This document shows, in pieces, positions 49,454-57,615 of a stretch of DNA of 64,000 bases (positions are counted from its first letter, which is position 1; each line of letters opens with the position of its first letter). Source of the DNA: JARRON01 sp037383845. Lineage in GTDB: Bacteria; Pseudomonadota; Gammaproteobacteria; Steroidobacterales; XN24. Both the position numbers and the translations under genes were made by a program. The DNA lies in assembly GCA_037383845.1 (NCBI GenBank), contig JARRON010000002.1, forward strand, positions 15,643 through 79,642, in the 5' to 3' direction. The notes under the pieces were generated by a model. It ran no database searches, was not told the DNA's origin, and was given only the letters and a program-made list of their open reading frames with translations.

Positions 49454-50655
49454 CGGTCCGCGGCCTCCTTCAGGATGCGCCGTGCCAGGGCCATGCGATG
49501 CACTTCGTCGGGGCCGTCGTAGATCCGGGCCGCCCGCTCCTCGCGGAAGAAGAACGCCAGGATGGTGTCGTCGGTGACTCCCAGACCCCCGTGGGCCTGC
49601 ACCGCCCGGTCCACCACCCGCTGCAGCACGTTGGCGGTATAGAACTTGATCATGGACACCTGTTCCCGCGCGGCCCGGAAGCCCTGCTGCTCGATAGTCC
49701 AGGCGGTCATCAGAACCAGGGCCCGGGCAGCCTCCACTTCCGCTGCCGAGTCGGCGATCCATTCCTGGACCGGCCCCAGCTTCGCAAGGGGCACGCCCGG
49801 CTTGATCTCCCGCTGCAGCGTGTAGGTGACCATCTCCTCCAGAGCCCGGCGGCAAATGCCCAGCCAGCGCATGCAGTGGTGCACGCGGCCCGGCCCCAGA
49901 CGCTCCTGGGCCATGGCGAACCCGGCGCCGGCTTCGCCGAGGCGGTTCGACAGGGGCACCCTGACATCGTCCAGCCGGACCTCACCGTGGGTGAAGAATC
50001 CCTGGCCCCGGTGGCCCATGACGGGAATGTTCCTCACCAGCTGAAAGCCGGGCCGGTCCGTCTCCACCAGGATCATGCTGGCCCTGCGGTGCCGGTCTGC
50101 ATCCGGATCGGTGACGGCCATGCAGATACCGAAAGCCGAGCCGTCGGCGGCGGTGGCGAACCACTTGTGGCCGTTGATGACGTATTCGTCGCCATCCTCT
50201 ACCGCCGTGGTGCCCATGCGGGTCGGATTCGATCCCGGGAACTCCGGCTCTGTCATCAGGAAACAGCTGCGGACATTTCCTGCGGCCAGGGGCTCCAGGA
50301 ACCGGTGGCGCTGGTCTCCGGTGCCGTGGAGCAGGAGGAGCTCGGCGTTGCCGGCATCCGGTGCCTGGCAGCCGAAGGCGAGGTGGCCCAGGGGGCTGCG
50401 GCCCAGCACCTCCGATACCAGGCCGAGCTCGACCAGGCCGCCGCCCGTGCCGCCTGCCTCCGGCGGCAGATTGGGCGCCCACCAGCCATGTTCCCGGACC
50501 GCCTGCCGGCACGCCTCGACGCCCTGGTAGAGCGCGTCCCAGTCCCCCGCCAGCAGGACCGGCTCCAGCGGGCGCAGGCGTTCATCCACGAAGGCCCGCA
50601 TATCAGCGAGCCGGGAAGCCAGGGCGGGATCAATTCGGAAGTCCATGGTATTCAC
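49450..50655 (-). CDS. Acyl-CoA dehydrogenase (ACAD11/LvaC-like)
   Basis: 401 residues with FLMTEPEFPGSNPTRM (substrate/flavin loop), INGHKWFATAADGSAFGICM and the ending FFREERAARIYDGPDEVHRM typical of ACAD10/11-type dehydrogenases. In that group the flavin enzyme removes phosphate from 4-phosphohydroxyacyl-CoA and isomerises the product to a 3-hydroxyacyl-CoA. It overlaps the histidine phosphatase at one end (GTGA) and the kinase at the other. Start is a GTG at 50655, or the ATG three codons later. Confidence 0.9.
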   Translation of the reverse strand: MNTMDFRIDPALASRLADMRAFVDERLRPLEPVLLAGDWDALYQGVEACRQAVREHGWWAPNLPPEAGGTGGGLVELGLVSEVLGRSPLGHLAFGCQAPDAGNAELLLLHGTGDQRHRFLEPLAAGNVRSCFLMTEPEFPGSNPTRMGTTAVEDGDEYVINGHKWFATAADGSAFGICMAVTDPDADRHRRASMILVETDRPGFQLVRNIPVMGHRGQGFFTHGEVRLDDVRVPLSNRLGEAGAGFAMAQERLGPGRVHHCMRWLGICRRALEEMVTYTLQREIKPGVPLAKLGPVQEWIADSAAEVEAARALVLMTAWTIEQQGFRAAREQVSMIKFYTANVLQRVVDRAVQAHGGLGVTDDTILAFFFREERAARIYDGPDEVHRMALARRILKEAADR

Positions 50656-51362
50656 CGGAAAGTAATCAGGTCGTCGTCGCCAGCCAGCTCCAGGTGGGCG
50701 ATATTGTTGAAGCCGAGCACCATCGCCTCGCCGCGATTGCCGCCTCGCCCGTAGCTCAGCTGTGTGACCGAGGCATTGTAGATGCTCCAGTTCACCGACA
50801 GGGTTCGGGAGTTGGACAATCCCAGGACCTGCCTGAGGGCGGCCGCCACCACGCCGCCGGAGGTGACGGCGGCAATCCGGCTTCCGGGGCGCGACTGCCG
50901 GACCATGGCGTCGAGGCCGCCCGCCACGCGGTCACAGAACTGCTGCCAGGTTTCCATGCCGGGCTGCTGGTGGGGTGTGTCGTCCATCCAGGCGCGGACC
51001 ATGAACCGGAATGCGGCCTCGAAAGCGTCGTGATCCGCGACGAGATCCTCCGGGCCAAGTCCCTTCCGTCCGCCTTCCTTCTCCAGGAAAAGGGGCAGGT
51101 AGGCGCGGATCACGCTCATGTGGTCGTACTCGTCCAGGGCGGCCAGCGTCTCCGCCTCCCCTTCGCCGCCGAGGCCGGCGGCGCTGGCGGTGTCGCTCTG
51201 CCGCCTCATCCTCCCGGTGTAGACCGCGTCGAACGGCGGACGGGTCCTGGACAGGTGCTCCCCCAGCAGAGCGGCCTGGCGGCGGCCCCGCTCGGACAGC
51301 CGGTCATAGTCCTCGGCGCCGAAAGACGCCTGGCCGTGGCGGATCAGGTAAAGGACGGTCAT
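50652..51362 (-). CDS. Histidine phosphatase family protein (phosphoglycerate-mutase-like)
   Basis: 236 residues beginning MTVLYLIRHGQASFG with the phosphohistidine motif RHG at 8-10; RLSERGRRQAALLGEHL follows. Residues in VTSGGVVAAALRQVLGL take the place of the second catalytic histidine segment (usually SHGG), here TSGG, which may lower activity. The first gene of the ACAD/APH/SDR operon, directly behind a strong promoter. A 4-phospho-intermediate phosphatase role is possible. Confidence 0.85.
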   Translation of the reverse strand: MTVLYLIRHGQASFGAEDYDRLSERGRRQAALLGEHLSRTRPPFDAVYTGRMRRQSDTASAAGLGGEGEAETLAALDEYDHMSVIRAYLPLFLEKEGGRKGLGPEDLVADHDAFEAAFRFMVRAWMDDTPHQQPGMETWQQFCDRVAGGLDAMVRQSRPGSRIAAVTSGGVVAAALRQVLGLSNSRTLSVNWSIYNASVTQLSYGRGGNRGEAMVLGFNNIAHLELAGDDDLITFR

Positions 51363-51407
51363 GGATGAGGCCAGAGATGCGGGACCGGGGCCGGAGGCAG
51401 CGCTGGA

Positions 51408-51437
51408 ACCATAGGGGGCGCCGCGCCGGGGTGTCAA
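51408..51437 (-). promoter_or_regulatory. Sigma-70 promoter of the ACAD/APH/SDR operon
   Basis: On the minus strand a perfect TTGACA (51437-51432) and TATGGT (51413-51408) are 18 bases apart. The ATG of the histidine phosphatase lies about 45 bases downstream of the -10. It is one of the best matches to the consensus in the window. The 179-base divergent gap also must hold the promoter of the plus-strand SDR operon, which I cannot place. Confidence 0.65.
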
Positions 51438-51541
51438 TTACGCTGTCGGCGGCGCCGGGACACTCTGTCGTGGTTTCGCTTCGGTGCCCGGGTGTGCATC
51501 ATGTTGCGTTGCGTGAGTTTCTCCCGGGAGCAACGTCGGGT

Positions 51542-52357
51542 ATGAAAGATCGATCCATTGTCATCACCGGCGCCGGAAGCGGGCTGGGTCGGGCTGTGGC
51601 CCTGCGCTATGCCCGCGAAGGCTGGCGGGTGGGTGTTCTTGACGTCGCCACCGACCGGGCGCGGCACGTGGCGGGTGAGGTCAGGGCCACCGGGGCCGAG
51701 GCCATGTCGGTGACCTGCGACGTGTCCGACGAGTCTGCCGTGAAGCGCGCGGCCCGCCGGGTGGAGAAGACCTGGGGGAGCCCGGACGTGCTCGTGGCCA
51801 ACGCCGGCGTCGCCGGTTCGGGCACGCTGGAAGACACGCCGATGGACACCTGGCGCTGGATTTTCGACGTGAACGTGTTCGGCGTCGTGGCCACCTGCCG
51901 GGCGTTTCTGCCGATGATGACCGCCGCCGGCTCGGGTCACATCGTGACCGTGTCCTCCGCGGCCGGCTTCGTGGCCGCCCCGGGCATGGCGGCCTACAAC
52001 GCCTCAAAGGCCGCGGTGATCTCCATCTCCGAATCCCTTCGGGGCGAAGTGTCCGGGCGGGGCGTCAGCGTGTCGGTGGTCTGCCCGTCGTTCTTCCAGA
52101 CGCGGCTGCTGGAGGACTTCCGGGGCACCGAGGCTTCCCGGGAGATCGCGGCGAAGCTCATGAAGCGGTCGGGGCTGCAGGCCGACGACGTGGCCGAATC
52201 CATCTACCGGGCCGTGCGTAAGAAGGAGTTCATGGTGGTGCCCCACGCCGACGCTTCCCGCATCCTGCTGGTCAAGCGCTTTGCCCCCGACGTGTTTGCC
52301 TACCTGGTCCGCAAGCGCGGCGCGAAAATGCTGGAAGCCGGCGGAGGCCGACGATGA
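51542..52357 (+). CDS. SDR oxidoreductase, first gene of a four-gene unit
   Basis: 271 residues: TGAGSGLG cofactor loop, ANAGVAGSG, VTVSSAAGFV and Y-x3-K in YNASKAA. The C-terminal 60 residues (SIYRAVRKKEFMVVPHADAS, RFAPDVFAYLVRKRGAKM) extend the core as in SDRs acting on long-chain or lipid substrates. ATG at 51542; the ribosome site is weak (GGGAG 11 bases upstream). Overlaps the next gene as ATGA. Confidence 0.88.
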   Translation: MKDRSIVITGAGSGLGRAVALRYAREGWRVGVLDVATDRARHVAGEVRATGAEAMSVTCDVSDESAVKRAARRVEKTWGSPDVLVANAGVAGSGTLEDTPMDTWRWIFDVNVFGVVATCRAFLPMMTAAGSGHIVTVSSAAGFVAAPGMAAYNASKAAVISISESLRGEVSGRGVSVSVVCPSFFQTRLLEDFRGTEASREIAAKLMKRSGLQADDVAESIYRAVRKKEFMVVPHADASRILLVKRFAPDVFAYLVRKRGAKMLEAGGGRR

Positions 52358-53406
52358 GCAAGCCCTGGATGATCTACGGCGCCTACGGCTACACCGGCGA
52401 GCTGATCGCCCGGGAAGCCGCCCGCCGCGGGTTGCGCCCGACCCTTGCCGGCCGTGACGCCTCCCGGGTGGAGGCCCTGGCCCGTGAGCTGGAGCTGCCG
52501 CACCGCGCCTTCGGCCTGTCGAACGGGGAACGTCTCCGGGAGGGGATAGCCGGTATGGCTCTGGTGCTTCACTGCGCCGGTCCCTTCTCGGCCACGGCAC
52601 GGCCGATGATGGAAGCATGTCTACAGGCGGGAGCCCACTACCTCGACATCACCGGAGAGATCGGGGTCTTCGAACACGCGGCAAGCCTTGACGGGCGCGC
52701 GCGCAAGCGCAGCGTCGTCATCTGTCCCGGGGTCGGCTTCGACGTGGTCCCCACGGACTGCCTCGCCCTTGCCCTGTCCGAGGCCTGTCCGGACGCGAAG
52801 CGGCTCGCGCTCGGTTTCGACTCCCGGGGCAGGATGAGCCCGGGCACCGCCAAGACGTCCGTCGAGGGCCTGGCCAACGGCGGTGCGGTCCGCCGGGACG
52901 GGCATATCGTCCGGGTGCCCCTGGCCTGGCGAACCCGGCGAATCGATTTCGGCGACGGCGAGAAGCTGGCCATGACCATCCCGTGGGGCGACGTGTCTAC
53001 CGCCTTCTACACGACAGGGATCCCGGACATCGAGGTCTACATCCCGGCCTCGGAGAAGCTGGTGGCGCGGCTGAAACGGATGAACTTCGTCCGGCCGCTG
53101 CTGGGCCTGGGGCCCGTGCAGCGATTCATGAAGTCCCGCATCGACAAGAGCGTCAGGGGGCCCGGCGAGGAACAGCGGGCGAAGGCGCCGACCTGGGTGT
53201 GGGGCGAGGTGGAATCCGCAGACGGCCGCCGGGTGACCGGGCGGATCAGGGTGGCCAACGGATACGACGTTACCGTCGCTGCCTCCCTGGCCATCGCCGA
53301 GCACGTCCTGGGCACGCCCGCGTCCGGTCATTTCACGCCCGCCCGCCTGATGGGCAGGGACTTCGTGACGACCCTTCCGGATTCCGGCCCCATGGAGATC
53401 GACTGA
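52354..53406 (+). CDS. Saccharopine-dehydrogenase-like (trans-acting enoyl reductase type) protein
   Basis: 350 residues. An N-terminal Rossmann fold (MIYGAYGYTGELIAREAA) and segments HYLDITGEIGVFEHA and CPGVGFDVVPTDCLALAL match the saccharopine-dehydrogenase-like reductases, including the mycobacterial trans-acting enoyl reductase of phthiocerol synthesis. A lysine-biosynthesis role is unlikely without other aminoadipate genes. Together with an SDR and a YheT hydrolase it suggests lipid or fatty-acid reduction. The ATG overlaps the SDR stop. Confidence 0.85.
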   Translation: MSKPWMIYGAYGYTGELIAREAARRGLRPTLAGRDASRVEALARELELPHRAFGLSNGERLREGIAGMALVLHCAGPFSATARPMMEACLQAGAHYLDITGEIGVFEHAASLDGRARKRSVVICPGVGFDVVPTDCLALALSEACPDAKRLALGFDSRGRMSPGTAKTSVEGLANGGAVRRDGHIVRVPLAWRTRRIDFGDGEKLAMTIPWGDVSTAFYTTGIPDIEVYIPASEKLVARLKRMNFVRPLLGLGPVQRFMKSRIDKSVRGPGEEQRAKAPTWVWGEVESADGRRVTGRIRVANGYDVTVAASLAIAEHVLGTPASGHFTPARLMGRDFVTTLPDSGPMEID

Positions 53407-53412
53407 CGGGCC

Positions 53413-54429
53413 ATGGAAGAGGCTCTCGGAGTCGGCAACGCCGCACCGGCGGAGGCTTTTGAGCCGCCCGGCTGGATGAGGAATGCCCATGTCCAGTCGG
53501 TCCTGGCCAGTTCCCCTCTGCGGCGTGGCGTGGTTCGGCGGCGGGCGGAGTCGCTGATCAGGGCCAGCCGGAGCGTCCTGCTGGACGCCGGCCGGGGCGT
53601 GCGGCTGCACGGGTGGTACACGCCGGCAGGGGAAGGGGCGTCCCGCGGCCTCGCGGTGCTGATCCACGGCTGGGAGGGCAGCGGGGGTTCGCTGTACCTG
53701 CTGACCGCCGCCAACCGGCTGTATGCCGAGGGATGGTCGGTCCTCAGGCTTCACCTGAGAGACCACGGGCCCAGCCATCCCCTCAACGAGGAAATGTTCC
53801 ACTCCTGCCGGATCCGGGAGGTGACGCAGGCCGTGGCCAGGGCAGCGGAGGTCTTCGATGCCCGGCCCCTGTGCCTGGGCGGATTCTCCCTGGGGGGCAA
53901 TTTCGCGCTACGGGTCGCGGTGCGCGCCCCTGCTGCGGGCATACCCCTTGCCCGGGTGATGGCGGTCTGCCCGGTGCTGGATCCTCACAGCACCCTGGTG
54001 GCCATGGAGCGCGGCGCCCGGATTTACGAGTCCTATTTCATGAAAAAGTGGCGCCGGTCCCTGATCCTGAAAGCCTGCCTGTTCCCCGATCGGTACCACT
54101 TCGGCAACCTGCGCCGCTTTCACGGCATCCGGGACATGACCGCCTTCTTCGTGGCCGGCTACACCGAGTTCCCGGACCTGGACGCGTACCTGTCCGGCTA
54201 CGCCATCACGGGCGACGTCCTGGCAGCCCTGGCTGTCCCCAGCCAGGCGGTGCTGGCCGAGGACGATCCCCTGATCCCGGTGGCGGATGTCGCACGGCTG
54301 GCCCGGACCGACGCCCTGACGGTCCGCACCACGCCCTGGGGCGGGCACTGCGGGTTCCTGTCCGGTCCCTTCGGCCCCAGCTGGGTGGACGACGAGCTGG
54401 CCCGGTACTTTGCGGGCGCGGCGGCGTGA
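53413..54429 (+). CDS. Alpha/beta hydrolase, YheT-like
   Basis: 338 residues with the YheT-family plan: GWMRNAHVQSVLASSPLRR at the start, oxyanion loop LIHGWEGSGGSLYLL, RDHGPSHPLNEEMFHSCRI, nucleophile Ser in LGGFSLGGNFALR, and a catalytic His in WGGHCGFLS. Family members hydrolyse esters of unknown identity. It begins six bases after the preceding stop and overlaps the next gene as GTGA. Confidence 0.88.
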   Translation: MEEALGVGNAAPAEAFEPPGWMRNAHVQSVLASSPLRRGVVRRRAESLIRASRSVLLDAGRGVRLHGWYTPAGEGASRGLAVLIHGWEGSGGSLYLLTAANRLYAEGWSVLRLHLRDHGPSHPLNEEMFHSCRIREVTQAVARAAEVFDARPLCLGGFSLGGNFALRVAVRAPAAGIPLARVMAVCPVLDPHSTLVAMERGARIYESYFMKKWRRSLILKACLFPDRYHFGNLRRFHGIRDMTAFFVAGYTEFPDLDAYLSGYAITGDVLAALAVPSQAVLAEDDPLIPVADVARLARTDALTVRTTPWGGHCGFLSGPFGPSWVDDELARYFAGAAA

Positions 54430-54782
54430 ACCGCAGCGCCGCCGCCCACGCCGCCACGCTGGCCCTGGCCACGGTATTCGCAGCCGATGGGCTGCTCCGG
54501 CTGACCCGCCTGGAGTTCCACATCCTGCAGTTCGCCGTCTGGGGCTACCCGGCCTGGATGGTCTGGGCGGTGTCCGTCGGCCAGGTTGTGGGAGCGGCCC
54601 TGCTGCTGTGGCGGCGTACGTTCCCTGCCGGCGTCGCTCTGCTGGGGCTGATCAGTTTCGGCTTCGTTGTGACGCACGTCATGAGCGGCGACGGCTGGGT
54701 AGTCATCTTTCCTGTGGCGATGCTGGCAGGTCTCGCGGGCCTGGCCGTACTTCGCCGGGGCCAGCCGGGCACCCTGGGCTAG
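54426..54782 (+). CDS. DoxX-like small membrane protein
   Basis: 118 residues from a GTG overlapping the hydrolase stop. Four predicted helices (HAATLALATVFAADGLLRLT, AWMVWAVSVGQVVGAALLLW, GVALLGLISFGFVVTHVMSG, VVIFPVAMLAGLAGLAVL) in the DoxX/DoxD-like arrangement. These proteins are associated with redox functions at the membrane, but no enzyme motif is seen. Last gene of the SDR/reductase/hydrolase unit. Confidence 0.7.
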   Translation: MNRSAAAHAATLALATVFAADGLLRLTRLEFHILQFAVWGYPAWMVWAVSVGQVVGAALLLWRRTFPAGVALLGLISFGFVVTHVMSGDGWVVIFPVAMLAGLAGLAVLRRGQPGTLG

Positions 54783-54842
54783 CTGTGATCCGCCAGCAGG
54801 CTGCTCATCCGGGCGCCTGGCCTGATGCGTTTGGCTGTCGGT

Positions 54843-54863
54843 GTCGACAAGCTCAGGACGAAC
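54843..54863. repeat. Fragment resembling a widespread interspersed repeat
   Basis: GTCGACAAGCTCAGGACGAAC in the gap between two convergent genes looks like a half of the common proteobacterial element with core CGACAAGCTCAGGACGAAC. Only one half is visible here. The 127-base gap holds no gene or obvious terminator. Confidence 0.4.
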
Positions 54864-54909
54864 CCGGCGAGCGGCCTCGCTTCCTGCTGTGCCTGGTGCC
54901 CCGCCGACC

Positions 54910-56745
54910 CTAGCCGCCGGCGGCGGCGTGCTCGCGGCCGGCCTCCGTTTCGGCGAACTGAAGGCGGGCGAGGCGCGCATACAGGCCCCCCTGGGCAACG
55001 AGTTCCTCGTGGGTGCCAGTGGCCACGACCTTTCCGGCATCCATCACGACGATCCTGTCCGCCTTGAGCACGGTGGCCAGCCTGTGGGCGATGACGATGG
55101 TGGTACGTTCCGCCACCAGCCGGTCCAGCGCCTGTTGCACCTGGCGCTCGCTTTCGGCGTCCAGGGCGCTGGTGGCCTCGTCCAGCAGCAGCAGCGGAGG
55201 GTTGTGGAGGATGGCCCGGGCGATGGCGATACGCTGACGCTGGCCTCCCGACAATCGCACGCCTTTCTCACCCAGGTAGGTGTCGTAGCCCTCGGGTAGC
55301 TCCGTGATGAAGTCGTGGGCCAGGGCGGCCCGGGCGGCCGCTTCCACGGCGGCATCGTCGGCGTCCGGGTTCCCGTAGCGGATGTTCTCCCGGGCGTTCG
55401 TGGAGAATACGATGGTCTCCTGGGGCACGATGGCCATGGCGGCCCGCAGGTCCGACAGCTTCATCCGCGTGATGTCCACGCCGTCGAAGCGGATACAGCC
55501 GGACTGGGGATCGTAGAAGCGCAGCAGCAGCTGGAACACCGTGCTCTTGCCGGCCCCGGACGGCCCGACCAGGGCGACGGTGCGTCCCGCCGGCACCTCG
55601 AAGCTGACCTCGTCCAGGGCCGGCGGCTCCGGCCGCGCCGGGTAGCGGAAGGTTACCGACTCGAGCCGTACCTCGCCCCGGGCCGGAGACGGCGGCGGCA
55701 CCGGGTCGGCCGGATCCTCGATCCGCGGCCGCGTGCCCAGAAGCTCCATGATCCGCTCCATGGCGCCGGCGGCGCGCTGGACCTCGCCCCAGACTTCCGC
55801 CAGGGCGGCGAAGGAACCTGCCACGAGCACGGCGTAGAGGACGAACTGGCCGAGCTCTCCGCCGGTCATGTTTCCCGCCATGACGGACTTCGCGCCGAAC
55901 CACAGCACGGTGATCATGGAACCGAACACGAACAGGATGGCCACGGCGGTAAGCAGCGCCCGCGCCCGTATCCGGGCGAGCGCGGCTTCGAAGGATTCCT
56001 CCACCGCCTCGCGGAAGCGCTGGGCTTCCCAGGCCTCGCGAACATAGGCCTGGACGATGCGCATCGCCGAAAGTATTTCTTCTGCCAGGGCGCTGGAATC
56101 GGCGATACGGTCCTGGCTGGTGCGCGAAAGACTTCGAACGCGGCGGCCGAACAGAATCAGCGGCAGCAGGATCAGCGGAACGGCTACCACGATAAGCCCG
56201 GTGAGCTTCGGGCTGGTAATCACCAGCATGACCAGGCCGCCGGCCATGAGCAGGATGTTGCGCAGGGCGATGGAGGCGCCCGAGCCGATCACCGACTGCA
56301 GGATGGTGGTGTCCGTGGTCAGCCGTGACAGCACTTCGCCGGTGCGGGTCGTCTCGTAGAATGCCGGGCTCAGCCGGACCATCTGGCTGAAGACCTTCTG
56401 GCGGATGTCGGCTACGATCCGTTCGCCCAGCCAGGTCACCAGGTAGTAGCGCAGGGCCGTGGCCAGAGCCAGCACCGCAGCGACTCCCAGCAGCGCGACG
56501 AAGTAGCGGTCCACGTTGGCGGCGCTCTCCGCCGAGAAGCCCTCGTCGATCATGAAGCGGACCGCCACGGGAAGGCTAAGGGTGGCGGCAGCCGCCAGCA
56601 GCAGGGCCGCCAGGGCGGCGGCGAGCATGCCCCGGTACGGCGCGAGAAACGGTGCCAGGTTCCGCAGCGGCCGGAGGTTGCGGGTGGTCGCCCGCTCGGA
56701 GCTGTCGCCGGTGCCGGCGTTGTCGGGTTTGCGAAGGGTGCTCAT
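54910..56745 (-). CDS. ABC transporter, fused permease/ATPase (MsbA-like exporter)
   Basis: 611 residues: six transmembrane helices (about 35-325; LAAALAALLLAAAATLSLPV, TALRYYLVTWLGERIVADIR) and a C-terminal ATPase with Walker A GPSGAGKS, signature LSGGQRQRIAIARAI, Walker B LLLLDEATSALD and AHRLATV. It should be a homodimeric exporter of lipid or hydrophobic compounds. MsbA-like proteins in this group are often annotated as lipid A flippase relatives, but no LPS genes are near. ATG at 56745; a longer frame upstream lies in the GDPD gene. Confidence 0.9.
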   Translation of the reverse strand: MSTLRKPDNAGTGDSSERATTRNLRPLRNLAPFLAPYRGMLAAALAALLLAAAATLSLPVAVRFMIDEGFSAESAANVDRYFVALLGVAAVLALATALRYYLVTWLGERIVADIRQKVFSQMVRLSPAFYETTRTGEVLSRLTTDTTILQSVIGSGASIALRNILLMAGGLVMLVITSPKLTGLIVVAVPLILLPLILFGRRVRSLSRTSQDRIADSSALAEEILSAMRIVQAYVREAWEAQRFREAVEESFEAALARIRARALLTAVAILFVFGSMITVLWFGAKSVMAGNMTGGELGQFVLYAVLVAGSFAALAEVWGEVQRAAGAMERIMELLGTRPRIEDPADPVPPPSPARGEVRLESVTFRYPARPEPPALDEVSFEVPAGRTVALVGPSGAGKSTVFQLLLRFYDPQSGCIRFDGVDITRMKLSDLRAAMAIVPQETIVFSTNARENIRYGNPDADDAAVEAAARAALAHDFITELPEGYDTYLGEKGVRLSGGQRQRIAIARAILHNPPLLLLDEATSALDAESERQVQQALDRLVAERTTIVIAHRLATVLKADRIVVMDAGKVVATGTHEELVAQGGLYARLARLQFAETEAGREHAAAGG

Positions 56746-56801
56746 GGCGAGGGCGCGATTGTACTGGTCCGGCGCTCCGCGCGCCTGTCCCGGCAGGAAC
56801 G

Positions 56802-57566
56802 TCAGCCGCGGCAGCCCAGGGCCCCGGCCAGCCTCGCCACCGCCATGGTTTCCAGCCAGGTGGCGCCGCGGGCCATCAGGTCGCGGGCCAGGGCGACGCT
56901 TGCCACCTCGTAGGGAACCCAGGTCCAGGGCCCTGCGGGCAGCGGTCCCGGCGACATGCGCTCGTGGTTCCGGAAAAGCCACCGGACGCCCAGGTCGGCG
57001 GCCGTCGCTGCGGCTTCATCGTCGAACTCCCTGACAACCCAGGCCGGGGCCGGTGCGCCGCGGCGGCGGAGGATGTCCAGGACGTCGGCATCGTAGGACA
57101 GCGGCACCCAGCGGCCTCGGGCCGGCGCCCCGGCCTCCAGGACGGCGTCGGCCACGGCCTGCCGGCCGAAACGCTCCAGGCTTTCTGTCTTGATCTCGAC
57201 GAACCCGCGGACGCCTTCCTGCCCGGCCAGCCAGCGGGCGAACTCCGGCAGGGTCGGGGCCCGTACCTGGCTGAACCGGTCGCCAAACCTGGCGGGCTCG
57301 CCCACGGGAACGTCCGCAAGATCAGCGGCGGTCATGGAGAACACGGATGCGGCCTGTCCCGAGGTCCGGGCCAGGTCGTCATCGTGGAGCAGCACCGGCA
57401 CGCCGTCGGCGGTGAGCTGCACGTCTACCTCCAACCAGCGGGCGCCGGCGGCCACGGCCGAGTCCAGGGCGGGCAGCGTGTTTTCCGGACACACGGCGGC
57501 ATGACCCCGGTGGGCGACAAGCACGGGCGCGGCGGGCGGAGGGGTCCTGGACGCGTAAGCAGACAC
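56802..57566 (-). CDS. Glycerophosphodiester phosphodiesterase
   Basis: 254 residues from a GTG. The GDPD signatures are near the start: VLVAHRGHAAVCPENTLPAL and WLEVDVQLTADGVPVLLHDD carry the metal- and substrate-binding His and Glu residues; FVEIKTES is the third motif. The enzyme cleaves glycerophosphodiesters to glycerol-3-phosphate. The ribosome site is poor, and an ATG at 57617 would overlap the divergent gene, so the start is uncertain. Same strand as the lipid exporter, 56 bases upstream of it. Confidence 0.85.
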   Translation of the reverse strand: MSAYASRTPPPAAPVLVAHRGHAAVCPENTLPALDSAVAAGARWLEVDVQLTADGVPVLLHDDDLARTSGQAASVFSMTAADLADVPVGEPARFGDRFSQVRAPTLPEFARWLAGQEGVRGFVEIKTESLERFGRQAVADAVLEAGAPARGRWVPLSYDADVLDILRRRGAPAPAWVVREFDDEAAATAADLGVRWLFRNHERMSPGPLPAGPWTWVPYEVASVALARDLMARGATWLETMAVARLAGALGCRG

Positions 57567-57615
57567 GAACGCAGCATAGCCGCCGGGCCCCGGGCGGTAC
57601 ACTTCGCCCCCAGCC

